Source: Pezizomycotina sp. ARF18
Lineage: Eukaryota > Ascomycota
Assembly: GCA_002224055.1 (NCBI GenBank)
Contig: AZLU01000334.1
Span: 1 to 32,598 of the forward strand
Reading direction: 5' to 3'
DNA length: 32,598 nucleotides
This document shows, in pieces, positions 21,118 through 31,757 of the stretch (its first letter is position 1; each line of letters starts with the position of its first letter). Under the pieces are notes generated by a model. That model saw only the letters and a program-made list of their open reading frames with translations, ran no database searches and was not told the origin of the DNA. The position numbers and the translations under genes were made by a program.

Positions 21118-21515
21118 AACATTTCTACACGGCTGCAATTGTCAATTACTTCCATTTAACTCCACCTTGTTTACCCCATCTGTATGCAACCTGTATAATA
21201 ATATAAAAGTTCAATTCATTTCATTTCATCTCTTTTAATTATGTCATCTCTTTTATTTATATCATCTCTTTTAGTTATCTCATCTCTTTCATTATATTCA
21301 TCTCCATTATAATTATCAGCTATGGCCTTCAACTTATGCTAATGATCAAGGTATTTCCCGTTATTATTATGAAGTGTGTATGGATTGTAATCTTGTTGTT
21401 CATGAGGACCCAGTTCAACTATTGAACCTGCTACATCACAGAGTGTAAAATCTGGAAATAAGTGGCATAAACCATGATGAATAGATCAATTTCAACGCGC
21501 ATACTGCGGATCATG
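21118..21515. other. Convergent 3' spacer
   Basis: This lies between the + secreted gene and the - membrane gene. At 21224-21306 an ATCTCTTTTA-like unit recurs four or five times (CATCTCTTTTAATTATGT and variants), an imperfect tandem repeat of about 22-25 bases. No gene is seen. Confidence 0.6.
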
Positions 21516-23443
21516 CTATTCTGAGAGCTCGAGGGTAGGTAGAACTCTCACAGAGTACAAGCCTAGTAATTCTTCGGATCGTTCACCACTGCGTACTAGC
21601 CAGCGCGACGATTCATGCGGCACATTCTGCGCTCCATCAACAATCACGAACCCCTCCATAGTACCATCTTGATAATAATGCCCTTCCTCGCTCCTTGGAC
21701 GGTACTGAAGCTTGACATCCTTCAAGTCTCACCGCACCAGTATTACGTCCCGACTCTGCTTGGGCCCCCATAAGGACCTATCAAGGTGCGGATTGACGCC
21801 GCAAAGAAGAATACTCGAGACGCCGTATCATGCGCGTCCCCACTGCGCCATAGACAGAGCAATCCGAAAAACGACGATAGCAGCGCTAATAACGATCGCA
21901 GCGCCGTACGAGAGCCACAAATCGCGAGGATCGTACTTGTACACGTTCCTCAAGTTCGAAATGGTGGCCCTGGTCTTGACGATCGAGCTGTACACGATAT
22001 CTGCCGCGCCATGATACTGAACGTGACATTGCGGTGGAGTTCCTCGATCGCAGCGCCAAGATCCTTCACGGGAAGTACGCGTCGATACCCTTCCCAATAC
22101 TTGCTCCGGAAGAAGCGTAGTAAATCCACTCCTCTGTCAGGGCGTCTGGACGATGTTACTGCCAACGACGTACGTCGTCGAAGCCGCGCCGCCGCCTTCG
22201 CTGATGCTGCCGGCAACGAGTCCAGATTCACCAAAGAGGTATCGTAGATCGCCTTCGCGGCGAAAACGTCGCCGGCCTTCAGCGTGTCGTTGGCATTAAT
22301 GAACATCTCCGAATCGCTCGCAAGCGTAAAGTTAAACGCCCCAAGTCCTGAACACTAACGAGGTCGACAGCCCCTGATTAGATGTAAAGCGTACGTTGAC
22401 CTTATACGTCGCGTTATACTGCGAGCACTTCACAGCACTGAGAACGTAATCCGCGCCAACCCGCCGAGCGTACTGTGCCGTTCATGACGTGCGGTAGTAA
22501 GCCACAGCCCAACGTTTCTGGCTTTCGTGCCGTTCCCGTAGTACTGGTACCGGTTATCGAACAGTGCGGTTTTTCATTGCTGTACCAGGGAGTCTGCGGA
22601 TCGTTCCAGCTCATATTTTGACACTTGATCGCGGGCGGCGAAAGTGAGGGGTAGGAGCAGTTCGCGCCGCAGGGGGACGAGAAGGTGAGCATCTTTTTGC
22701 CGTACGCAACAACGGCCGCTAGACCGGTCATCGCATTAGTTGGGCCATTGTACGAATCGAAGGTGGCGCCAGGTGATGAGGTTATTGATATGTCACTTTG
22801 CGGATTGGCGGAGGGGGATTCTGACTTCGCTAAACCTGGAAGTCGAAGGAAGGCGCGTTGACGGTGGAGTTGTTCGTCACGAAGGACTGGCTGTGTACGG
22901 TAAGTGTACCCGGTGGAGCGATGGCGGCGAAGGGGATGAGCCTAGGTTCTGCGTTAGTGAATGGAACCCCAATAACGTATGAAGTGAATACTTACCAGAA
23001 ACAGATGGCCACGATGCTGACAACCCAAGCTTGGCGTATGACTCGAAGGAGATCAAGTTCGTCGGACTACTCGAGATGGCAAAAAGGTGGTCCAGCCGAC
23101 TAATGTAAAGGGCTGCCGTCGAACAGTTTGCCAAATGATTTGAGTCAAAGCGATAGCCACAGCCGCGGACAACATCGCTTCGTGAGGAAGGCTAACGCGG
23201 TGCCAACACGAATATCAAAACGTTGGTCACCTACTAGTTGTCCATCTCTCTTATGGTAAAGACATGGTGACCAATGGCGGTGATGAGGCGAAGAAGAGGA
23301 ATCCAACCATTAAAATTGTCTTGACCCTGAAAAAGTTGTTAGCGTAGTATAGTTGCGCGAAGTAGGCACGAGAACTAAAGCGTACCATCGTGGATGACGG
23401 TTGATGAATCTCAGTATTCGTGCTGGAATATCAAGAAACCCAT
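21516..23443 (-). CDS. Multi-pass fungal membrane protein, unknown function
   Basis: The likely start is ATG 23443 (CACAATGG context) with intron 1 at 23385-23327. The next exon gives hydrophobic KTILMVGFLFFASS, then a helix leading to QTVRRQPFTLVGLDHLFAIS, with the tail in a second frame. Intron 2 is at 22995-22949. The luminal part follows: IPFAAIAPPGTLTVHSQSFV, KCQNMSWNDPQTPWYSNEKP, and QYNATYKVNVRF, with several N-glycosylation sequons and Cys. Then come MFINANDTLKAGDVF, ELHRNVTFSIMA and a last membrane segment YDPRDLWLSYGAAIVISAAI. A cytosolic tail of about 100 residues ends at 21516-21518. This order (N-terminal helices, PPGTLTV, glycosylated domain, NVTFS, YG-type last helix) is that of a large family of uncharacterised ascomycete membrane proteins. 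About seven single-base frame changes are present. Confidence 0.7.
22949..22995 (-). other. Intron 2 of the membrane protein gene
   Basis: Donor GTAAGTATTC at 22995, branch CACTAACG, acceptor GCAG at 22949; 47 bases. All three signals are consensus. Confidence 0.8.
23327..23385 (-). other. Intron 1 of the membrane protein gene
   Basis: Donor GTACGC at 23385, branch CGCTAACA, acceptor TTTTTCAG at 23327; 59 bases. Confidence 0.7.
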
Positions 23444-24871
23444 TGTGACGGTAATTCTGGCTTTCAAGGATGGTGAGAATAACGCGTCCACAGAGGGCTT
23501 GAAGGAATCTCAAAGGGAAAGATACTGGATGGATAGCAGACAGGCTGGCGCGCGACCTAGAGATATATGCTGCATTCCTCTCTAAGAGCCTCACATACGC
23601 CTGACGTTCACTGAAGTAGAGCCTCACGAGTCTAGAGCGCTAGACCCTCGTTGTTGGGATAGACAAATCCGCGTCGTACACTGCACTAGTCATTACGGCT
23701 GAGAGAAAAAAGCGTTGCGCGGTTTTCTCCTGCAAGCGGAACCGGTAGAAGCGAACAAAGAGCACCTGCAAATGAACAGTGCGCTGCATCTGCAAGGCGG
23801 TGGCGGGGAGCGTTAGGCTTAGGGTTGATTGGTGAGAGCGCTCCACGACAACAGGGTTCGCAATCCTCATCCGGACTTAAATGCAATCGTAATATAAAGA
23901 TCACATGAGGCTCGAAAGTTTTAAAAAGGGCCCAGAGGGGAAATCAAGTGGATGTGAAGGACAACGCAGAACCAAATAGGAGTATCTCATTCTGGTCGTA
24001 TAAGTTACAATTATGATAATTATGATATAAATGCGAAGGAAAAAATGCACTTAGGTTCGGCGCTCTCGTGAGAACAAGACCCAGATGATAGTTTTTTTCT
24101 CTACTGATGCAGGCTAATGCGGGGCTATTATCAAGTATTTGAAGTTGAGGCTGCATTTCAACCTGGGTACAGGACGTTTGCAAAGTAAATATAAAAGGTG
24201 GTGACGTTACCGTATCTATACGACGTCATATTTGCTTAGGTATACGTACTACGTGTGTAGATATTTATTTATGTTTCTAAACAAGGACATCTGTCTCGGC
24301 TTTTCACACAACGCTAGCCTGAAGACTCGGAAGTATCTATTAATATCAGAACTTATTAAGGCTCTCAACATTCTACTACGTCTGTAATGTTCTAAGGAAG
24401 TTTGTTAGACTGGCGTGGTTTGAAAAAATGGTGTTACTTTTATAGTATATGCATAAATATTAAAATTCTCTCCAAACAAAGAATATGGTATATTTACTCA
24501 ACTATCATACATTCTAATGATTACTAAAGGCCTTGTATATCAATAAGATGCTTCGAGCCTCTAGGAAGACGATAAGAGGCTATAATAATATTTTATCTAC
24601 TGGTATTTGTAACAGAGCATGCATCGCCTTTCCTGTTCGCGTATCCATCACATACCTGATCGGCATGCTCACCGTGGAGATACCCATCCACATCATCGTA
24701 TCCAAAGTGGTAGATCCAATCTAAAAATATTGCCTTGCACTGCTACAGTCGGAATTTTATGAGATTTGTTAAAGGTTTCTTTTTATACATTGCAAAAAAA
24801 TTATCTTATTATACATATTATCGGAGGATTGCAGTGTATGAGTCCTCTGGGTGTAATATCAAGAATAAATG
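23444..24871. other. Intergenic region, partly AT-rich
   Basis: Upstream of the membrane gene and downstream of the Ser/Thr-rich gene. Short minus-strand frames at 23640-24183 show no domain. 24420-24870 is AT-rich but still has CA and TG steps. Nothing else was recognised. Confidence 0.5.
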
Positions 24872-25857
24872 TTAGATGAAAGAACAGGCAGAAACACTAG
24901 GCACTACCGGAGCGACGGTACTCCGGCTTCGGCGCGACTTACTGTCAGTCCTTGAGCCATCGGCTGTCCGAGCCGTCCGTGCTACTTCAGAGGCGGTGGT
25001 AGAAGAAGAACCAGTATCAGAAACGCATCAGAGGAACTCGAGGTGGAAGCCGGGTAGAATCGTCAGATCCACTGCTGGAAGAATCCGCAGAGGGCGTTGA
25101 ACCAGAAAGCTGCCGCCGTATCTACAGTCGAGGTAGACGCGCCATTGCCGTGTCACTTGTAGCATTGTCACTCAGGTCAGCGGTGCGCTAGGGTAGAAGT
25201 CGTAGCATCAGTGGTTGATGTAGAGTTCGTAGCAGAGTCCGTGTTACTAGTAGCGTTTGCGCGACCAAGTCATCGAAGAAGCACTGGCACACAGGCACAA
25301 ACTTCCTTAACGGGGACAATAGGTTGAACGTAGACGTTCACTTCTCCGGGCTGGCCCCAGTTCATATTCGTAACGGCAGCGGCATCGGCCGTGAGGTTGG
25401 CAAGCAACTTCTGGCACCAGGTATGCTGCAAGGCTATCTGCTGCTGGATAATGTCGTTGTTATCGTACCCGGGAGCTTTAGCGCGGCGCCATTCATGGCG
25501 TTGTACAGCCTGTTCACGGTGGAGCAGATTGTACTCCTGCGGGTGGCGGGGCCGGGATGTCAGCGCTGTAGCATTGGCGGCAGTGGTTCGCTCACGTCTG
25601 GGACGGAGCTGCGCCGCTCGACGTGTATGGTCGCCGTATATCCACAGGCGAAGCATCGTCGTCCGGCGAGTCGGAGCCTGTATCGGCAGGCGTGCTTGAA
25701 CTGCTGAATCAGGGATTGGGAAGGAGTTACCGCTGGAGTCGGTCACGACGGTGGTGCTGCTGCTGGCTGCAGCAGTGGTTATATCAGGGATGCATGGGGC
25801 GACAGTAGGCAGCCGAAGAGTAAGAATGACAAGGAGTGACTGTAGTTGGAATCGCAT
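24872..25857 (-). CDS. Secreted Ser/Thr-rich protein, unknown
   Basis: ATG 25857 gives a signal peptide (MRFQLQSLLVILTLRLPTVA), then a Ser/Thr stretch (TTAAASSSTTVVTDSSGNSF). The middle region, read in alternating frames, has RLAGRRCFACGYTATIHVER, NRLYNAMNGAALKLPGYDN, QHTWCQKLLANLTADAAAV and VKEVCACVPVLL: a Cys-containing globular domain. The C-terminal third (25260-24872) is a Ser/Thr/Asn-rich stalk with NAT and NST sequons (ATSNTDSATNSTSTTDATTS) and ends SVSACSFI at TAA 24872-24874. No omega-site plus hydrophobic GPI tail is evident. Length is near 328 residues. Single-base frame changes occur at about six places. A wall or surface protein is likely; no family recognised. Confidence 0.6.
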
Positions 25858-27516
25858 TTTGGGAGAGATACACAGAATGAATGTAAGGTGAGAGCGGAAG
25901 GAAAGAAAGGGAAGAAAAGAATGGAATGCAGTTAGGATTTGAAGGAGCGAATACGACCAAAGTAGCATACCAGGGACGAAGAAAGAAAAATCATCGATTG
26001 AAGCGAGGTTCTTCAATTATAAGGCTATAATCAATTACGCCGTGCAGAACACAGAAAGTTAGCATCACTTCCACGCGCCCATTAGGCTTATGCTGTCAAT
26101 CTCATATATTTCAATACTACGAGGACCGGTTAACGGAGAACAGCGGTAGAATGTGAGCGCAACCCTATTCCATCGCTTTCGTCTAGTTAGGAGCGGGTGG
26201 TTCGTCCGATGGAAAACTCTTGCGGAAGAGAAAGCTCATTTGTTGAAATCGATGGTTAAATTGTCTTCTACATGGTAAACGGCGAGAGACATTGAATCAA
26301 TGCGGTCTCGTCCGAATACCCCTTGGATACTATAGATGAGATCACATCTCCCTTTCGAGCTTCGTGCGTATTCTACAACGGTCGCAAATAAGAACTGTTC
26401 CCTAATAGGGGTCCTTGTTGACCGACGCGGAACCTCATCCGTCGTCTGCTACCAGTTCTCTTGGAGGCAATCAATGTGACGATGTGACAGGGACGCAGAA
26501 CAAAACCATGGTTCTAACGCTCGTCAGCCTCCACGGGAACGCCACTAAGCAGAGATACGTTCTAGAGTGGATGAAAGTGACATGGCAATTCGGATTTCTG
26601 GGTATCTGCCGACAAGGGGAGAACTTGAAATTATTGACACTTTAGTGATATAATTCGTGACCTATATCAGGCTCCAGCTTTTGAGGAATCTTGCAATAAG
26701 AAAACTACCTCGATCTTTGTCGCCAGCGCGCTGGTAAATGATTGACGGTATGACAGCGATCTTACAGGAGGTGACAATGTCGACGAGAGATCTTGCTGAT
26801 CATTGTCCATCTCCCGCCTACCAAGCAGACAATAAGCGACGACAATCACTTATAACGATCGCGGAACGTCGAAGGAATCTAGCTTGACTGCGCAAGTCCA
26901 TTTCACGGGACAAAGTAGTAGTCTTGTCTCTGTATTACTCACCAAACGGCTAGATTATCTGCAAGTTTGCCTGTTACAGTACCTTGGAGAAAGACACGAA
27001 ACAGAACGTTCTCGAGTTACAACAATCGTTGAATCTAAATCCGCGAAGGAAGCTTTCTTTACACGAAACGAGCTTGCGTTGCCCTCGCTGCATACTTAGC
27101 TTTCGGTTTCTGCCACTGTGACGGGAAGAACCGTATCATCACATCGTCTTCCCTTATTGTCAAATTACCTTGCCCTTTGCCCCTTGGTCTTCATTTATAT
27201 ACTTCTGGCAGGCTCGGTTGGCTAATTTGGCTAACTCGTTTGTCATTGTCATTGCTGCAGGGTGGGCCGCTCTTTTCGTCACACTTGCCAGTTCCCACGT
27301 GGCGAACTGCGCCTAATGCACGGGCCGGAGCCCCTGAGCATCAAATAGTATATCCCCGATTGGAGGTCAACAACTTGACAAACTTGATGTCAAAAAACAC
27401 TTTTTCCGGCGCGCACACGCGACTGGATCCGGGTGTTATTATCCGCTTCCAGCCGGTAAAATTACTCTGAAGATATTAGCGTAACAAGCCTGCGTTTATT
27501 TCGACAACGTGCGCTC
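25858..27516. other. Divergent intergenic region
   Basis: Between the minus-strand Ser/Thr-rich gene and the plus-strand tyrosinase. Open frames at 26415, 26884 and 27177 have no supporting motif. A 16-base motif near the left gene recurs near the right gene (26124-26139 and 27517-27532). Confidence 0.45.
26124..26139. promoter_or_regulatory. 16-base shared motif, copy 1
   Basis: GACCGGTTAACGGAGA lies about 270 bases upstream of the start of the Ser/Thr-rich gene. It holds CGG triplets and a GTTAAC centre, the type of sequence read by zinc-cluster factors. Function is inferred from its exact repetition. Confidence 0.35.
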
Positions 27517-27532
27517 GACCGGTTAACGGAGA
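27517..27532. promoter_or_regulatory. 16-base shared motif, copy 2
   Basis: An exact second copy of GACCGGTTAACGGAGA, about 400 bases upstream of the tyrosinase start and in the same orientation on the plus strand. The two copies flank a divergent promoter region. Confidence 0.35.
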
Positions 27533-27630
27533 TGATTGAAATCACTGTAATTCACCGTAATCCCGTAGTCCCTATCGGAAAAAAGACTTTTGGGGCGACT
27601 TTTCCTCGTTCCGTTTATTTTGTCCGTTAG

Positions 27631-27656
27631 CCGGTGAGGTGGACCGGTGAGGTAGA
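27631..27656. repeat. Tandem 13-base repeat in the tyrosinase promoter
   Basis: CCGGTGAGGTGGA is followed directly by CCGGTGAGGTAGA, with one base differing. Each contains a CCGG core like the 16-base motif 100 bases upstream. It may be a paired regulator site or chance duplication. Confidence 0.6.
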
Positions 27657-27925
27657 CGAGAGAGTAGAACATATAACCCTAAGTATCAAGAAGCTGCTAT
27701 CGTGTCTACTCGATCGGATCTTCCAAAGCGAGACGATGTATCGTCATACATATACCAGCTCGAGCGCAAAAGGAACCCTTTCCACTTCCATATCCTATCG
27801 ATCCTTGCCTTATAGAGATTTTTTCTTTGATAATTTACGCTTTTTTCGCTTTCGCATGGCGCTCCTCTAACTAAAGTCATCCTTTCCCCTCTTCCACTGT
27901 ATCTCCGAAACCATCTTCTTTCACG

Positions 27926-29296
27926 ATGCTCAAGAAGTCTTCTGTTCCGGCTTACTGGCGTTTTCTCTCTGCAAACTGTTCATAGCGTTGCTATTCCTGA
28001 ACCTGCGGCGGATACGTCGCGAACGTTACCTGGGCCTGCTGCAACTGCGAAGCAACGGCCCGAACTTTCAATCCATCAGCGGCATCGCCAGTGCGTCACA
28101 ACTTGGTGTCCAAGCTGGAATCGCAGGCCATGGATGGCGCAGCATATCACAGCGATCCTGGCCACGATCCCAAAGATAAAATGGTGTACCTCTAAGAACA
28201 TGCTCATGCCGAAGGAATGGTAGGTCTGAACAGTCTCTGATTATCTAGGTATGGTTTTTTAACGTTACAGTACAGGAGAACATTCACTACCTCCGAGAAA
28301 AGGCTTTCCACGCCGCAGTCAAGAAGCTCATGAACGCTCCCCCTTCGGTATCAACTTCTTTTCGGGCGTCTACAGTCCCGCTTCGACGAACATGGTCGCC
28401 TGCCACATCAATGCCACGAACGGCATTCTGCCATCGACGGCTCCACCGGTGGTATCCATATGGTGGGCGTACTGCTCCCTGGCACAAGGCTCTTCCTCTC
28501 GGACCTACGAGCTTATGCTGCGCTTCGAAGCCGGCTATACCGTCACGCTCCCGTACTGGGACTGACGAAGACGTCTGTCAGCGATGATAGTTCGCGAACT
28601 CACCTATGTGGGATATCAACACCGGCTTCGGTAGCAACGGCGCTCACCGCAAACGTTACTCCCGACAGATTCCAACCAGGTCGTCCCCGGGGTACCGGTG
28701 GCGGGGCATCACCTCGAACGTCACAAGGACTACAGATGAACATCGGTCCCGGCTCTCTCACTGCGTATTAACCGCGCTGTCTTACGAGGAATTTAACCCT
28801 ATGATCGCCAACGCTTTTCGCTCGGGAAGGAGAATCAGTATGACGTCCTCATGTCGATCCCTGACCTTCCACTGACTTCAGGCTTGCATGGACCCTATCA
28901 ACGGCTTCGCGCACTTCTCCTGTCACGGAGCCGGTCACGTGGCCGTTGGTGGCGAAATGAACGACTTTTTTTCGTCCCCGAGGACACGGTCTTCTATTGC
29001 AACGCATGTAGATAAGATCTGGGCGGACTGGCCAGGAGAAGTACCCGGGCGAAAGCGGGCAAGATAGGAAGTTCAACTGTGCCCTTTGTGGGCGAGGTTT
29101 TCCTCCCTCTCCCTTGCATTCGTGATCTTTGAGGTCCAGTTTTGCTGATGTTTGATGATCTTTTCATGCATATAGGACAATTGCCTGCGCAACAACGCTC
29201 GACACCATTGATTGGATGGGGAATTCCACAGTCAGCATGCCAATTCGATACGTAATGGACACGCAGAACAGAAAGGAGACAGCGTTCTTGTTATAA
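27926..29296 (+). CDS. Tyrosinase (frame-broken as given)
   Basis: A CT-rich leader precedes ATG 27926. After intron 1 the order of tyrosinase elements is clear across alternating frames: VACHINATNG, then IHMVGVLLP followed by the LPWHK element (CuA region, about 28440-28490), then GYTVTLPYWD (about 28530), MWDINTGFGSNGAHR, and MNIGPGSLT (28735). After intron 2 comes HGAGHVAVGGEMNDFFSSPE (28930-28990), the CuB lead-in, with DTVFYCN in place of the usual F..HH. The last exon reads TLDTIDWMGNSTVSMPIRYV and MDTQNRKETAFLL, a typical C-terminal seal, ending at TAA 29294-29296. Enzymes of this type oxidise phenols with a dicopper centre, for melanin or secondary products. One CuB His is not readable (CNA), possibly because of a base error. 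About ten single-base frame changes. Confidence 0.8.
28220..28270 (+). other. Intron 1 of tyrosinase
   Basis: Donor GTAGGTCTG at 28220, acceptor TTACAG at 28270; 51 bases. It precedes the HYLREKAFHAAVKKL helix. Confidence 0.6.
28838..28881 (+). other. Intron 2 of tyrosinase
   Basis: Donor GTATGACG, branch-like CTGACTTC very near the acceptor CAG at 28881; 44 bases, short but possible. It joins the FNPMIANAFRSG helix to the CuB exon (ACMDPINGFAHFSCHGAG). Confidence 0.5.
29097..29175 (+). other. Intron 3 of tyrosinase
   Basis: The acceptor CATATAG at 29175 and branch-like TGCTGATG are good. The donor (GTTTTC at about 29097) is weak, so the left border is approximate. Confidence 0.45.
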
Positions 29297-30995
29297 GTAT
29301 GAGGAAGATCTGTTGTGTTTGTTGTATTTTTTTTCGTTCGTGGTTCGAGGTTCGTGAAAATCCCCGATCTTTAAACACTACACAAATTTAACAAGAATTA
29401 GAAATGTATCTTACAGTGAAATACACAACTATAATTAGTATAGAAAGCTTCCGATCAGTACTACGATTTCTAAAAATCCTTCCCATTAATGCACCATAGA
29501 GTTAGGACTTACTAACTATAGATCCATCATTTAATAAATGATCAGCCTCAATTCAATCAAGTGTCCAGAACGTCACCAATACGAGGAAGCTACAGTGTAT
29601 CAATCATCTGTTCAGCGCTCTGGGGTTATACTGCTCACTAAGATGGGTTGTAGAGAATATGTAGAAAAGCTTTAAGAACTGAGGCACATGGGATGTTCAC
29701 CAATCTGAAGTAAGGAATTGTTGTTCATATCTACTTGTCTCTGTTTATATTCTTGACATCGCATGGAATCATATGGCAATGGCCTAGTGGATAATATACG
29801 CTAACTTGATTTGTCCCGTCAACTTCACATCTTCGGCAAAATCTAAGCCGCTAAATATCTTTGACTGAGGAATATCCCCAACCCTGGGCGGCACCCAGCT
29901 GGGACAGAATGATATCTCAGTCGGTAAATGCACTAATGCACTTTTTGTGTGCTTAGCTCACTTAGATCTTGAGGGATTGCAACGTTCTACTGGTGCTGCT
30001 GCAATTATCATCAAGTCACAAGTCCGTAATAGATCGGCGCCAGGAACCTTCTACTCAGCTCACGCGCTACATAAATCGAGTGGAAGACCGGCCTACTCGA
30101 CGAGGGTATCCGCTACTCATAGTATTCGATTTATGAAGTGTTCTGTCCGAGGGTGAGATGACCGATCGAACTATTTTTTGGTAAGCCTTTTGGACGGACA
30201 GCATACGAATGGAGCAAGATGAGTCAGGATACATTCGATTGGGTGTATACTTGATTGCAGACCTCTTCACCCGCATTGTATAAGTACACTCGTATGTAAC
30301 CACATCCTTCTAACTACGGTGGATTGAATGAGATGCCACCGTTTACAGTATCCCGGCGTCTAGAGTCCGCCGCTATTTAATGCGACCCCCTCGTCAAGAT
30401 TAGGGCTTCTTCCTTTGTTCTGTTTTTTTTTTTTTTTTTTTTTTTCCTTTGCGCGATTTGTCGAATCTAAAGTCCAACCGTCATTCCTGCCTGCTCTTAA
30501 CATTGCCATCGCTTTTTATAAAGGTTCGAGATCTCTAGACTGCATTTGGTAGTACGTTCGGCAGATCGCAGCTGGTACATTAAAGGTACAACCCTTACCT
30601 TCTTTTATTCCAACCTTTCTAGTTCAAGTTGCCAACCTACTTCTCTACTCTCTCGACGTTGGAAAACTTCATCATCGCCAATCAAAACGCTCATGGCGGT
30701 CCCGAGCTTATATATCCGCTCTTTCCTTAGATGAAGATGCTAGCGTTGCCTTAGTGGTAGAAAAACTGCCGCGCTCAAGATGTTCTTTACTCACGAAATT
30801 GCGCAGGTTGGTAGTTAGCTTGTATTTATGATATTGGTCCTGCTTAGTGACATCCCCCACTTAGGCACGAGATTCTCCGGTCGCCGGGCCGAGGTTAAGC
30901 TATACATCACCCGAACCACCGCCTGCTATCGGAGCGATTCAATCGGAAGGAGACGATGGCAAGCACAGGATCTTGGTGTTCTTAGGTTACAGTCG
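29297..30995. other. Intergenic region with a 23-T run
   Basis: No supported gene. Open frames at 29947-30303 and 30546-30734 are isolated and motif-free. A run of 23 T lies at 30423-30445, equivalent to a poly-A on the minus strand. GGATTGAATG and a CCCAGCTGGG palindrome (29896-29905) are not part of any feature I can name. Confidence 0.5.
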
Positions 30996-31380
30996 CTTGC
31001 AAAAGTGTTGGGACACAATTGCTAAAACGGCGGTCTTCCATACAAAAGTAACGATTTTCACCCGTTTTCAATCAATAATAACAAACTGCTGATAAATCAC
31101 TTAAAATTCAAAACATATTAAAGAATCTATCATATAAATAAGATTTTTGGCCGAAATTTTAGCGCGAAACTTAATGTACTCGAGCTTAATAAGATTAAAC
31201 AACTATAAATACGTTAAATTATACATATATAAGCATCATTCAATATACTTAATTTATTTTTTATAAATATCGGCTATAACTCAATATTTTATAATAACGC
31301 GACGAATATTGATCCGTCACTTAAAAGCTTAAAAATTAGTTAGAAGACGTATATAACTACCCTATTCTCGAATTTTAATA
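30988..31380 (+). mobile_element. One end of a second Tc1/mariner-like element
   Basis: TTACAGTCGCTTGCAAAAGT at 30986-31005 continues GTTGGGACAC, matching the terminal repeats of the 17 kb element and preceded by TA as expected. 31016-31110 is alignable with the reverse complement of 17600-17690, and most differences are C/T or G/A. This copy keeps CCCG and GGCGG where the other has A/T, so it is less mutated. AT-rich DNA continues to about 31380, but no matching opposite end was found; it may be truncated. Confidence 0.55.
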
Positions 31381-31757
31381 ACTTTATGCGGTCGTTGATG
31401 AGAAATCGTCGTCGCATACATGCCATAGTCAAACGCCCACTCGAAGTCCGCGTCAAGATCGTCTTTCTTCGTCTTGCCCTGCTCTCCGCGCTTTTTCTTT
31501 CTCTGTCCTTTTGGTGCTCTCTCTCCTTGCTCAGAAGTTATGGCTACGGGTTGAAGTATGGTAAGCGACTTGATAGAAAAGACCAGCAGGAGGCTAGCCC
31601 CCTCAGGATTTATACCGAAAGGGTTGGAATAAATCCAATTGACATAGGGGAGCGAGCTTGTGGATTTTACACCCATATTCCTAGATATATGAAAGAGTAT
31701 GATTCTTCGACGGTACAACTGTGATGTAATCTTCTTTTTTATGTCATGGACGGACAC
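31362..31757 (-). CDS. Possible ORF with basic segment, uncertain
   Basis: A 131-codon frame on the minus strand contains a Lys/Arg-rich stretch (GQRKKKRGEQGKTKKDD) followed by acidic-aromatic DLDADFEWAFDYGMYATT. That half looks protein-like and could be the last exon of a gene. The N-terminal half (MSVHDIKKKITSQLYRRR and after) does not. An overlapping plus-strand frame of similar length exists. No promoter or splice site supports either. Confidence 0.2.
   Translation of the reverse strand: MSVHDIKKKITSQLYRRRIILFHISRNMGVKSTSSLPYVNWIYSNPFGINPEGASLLLVFSIKSLTILQPVAITSEQGERAPKGQRKKKRGEQGKTKKDDLDADFEWAFDYGMYATTISHQRPHKVIKIRE

Noticed and set aside
14006-29296. A complete secondary-metabolite gene cluster
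   Set aside because: Regulator, P450 and tyrosinase are present, but no synthase, transporter or tailoring set is seen, and intervening genes are of unknown role.
29905-29960. tRNA-like stretch (ATCTCAGTCGGTAAATGCA)
   Set aside because: It resembles a D-loop region, but there is no GGTTCGA-type B box downstream and the acceptor stem cannot be formed.
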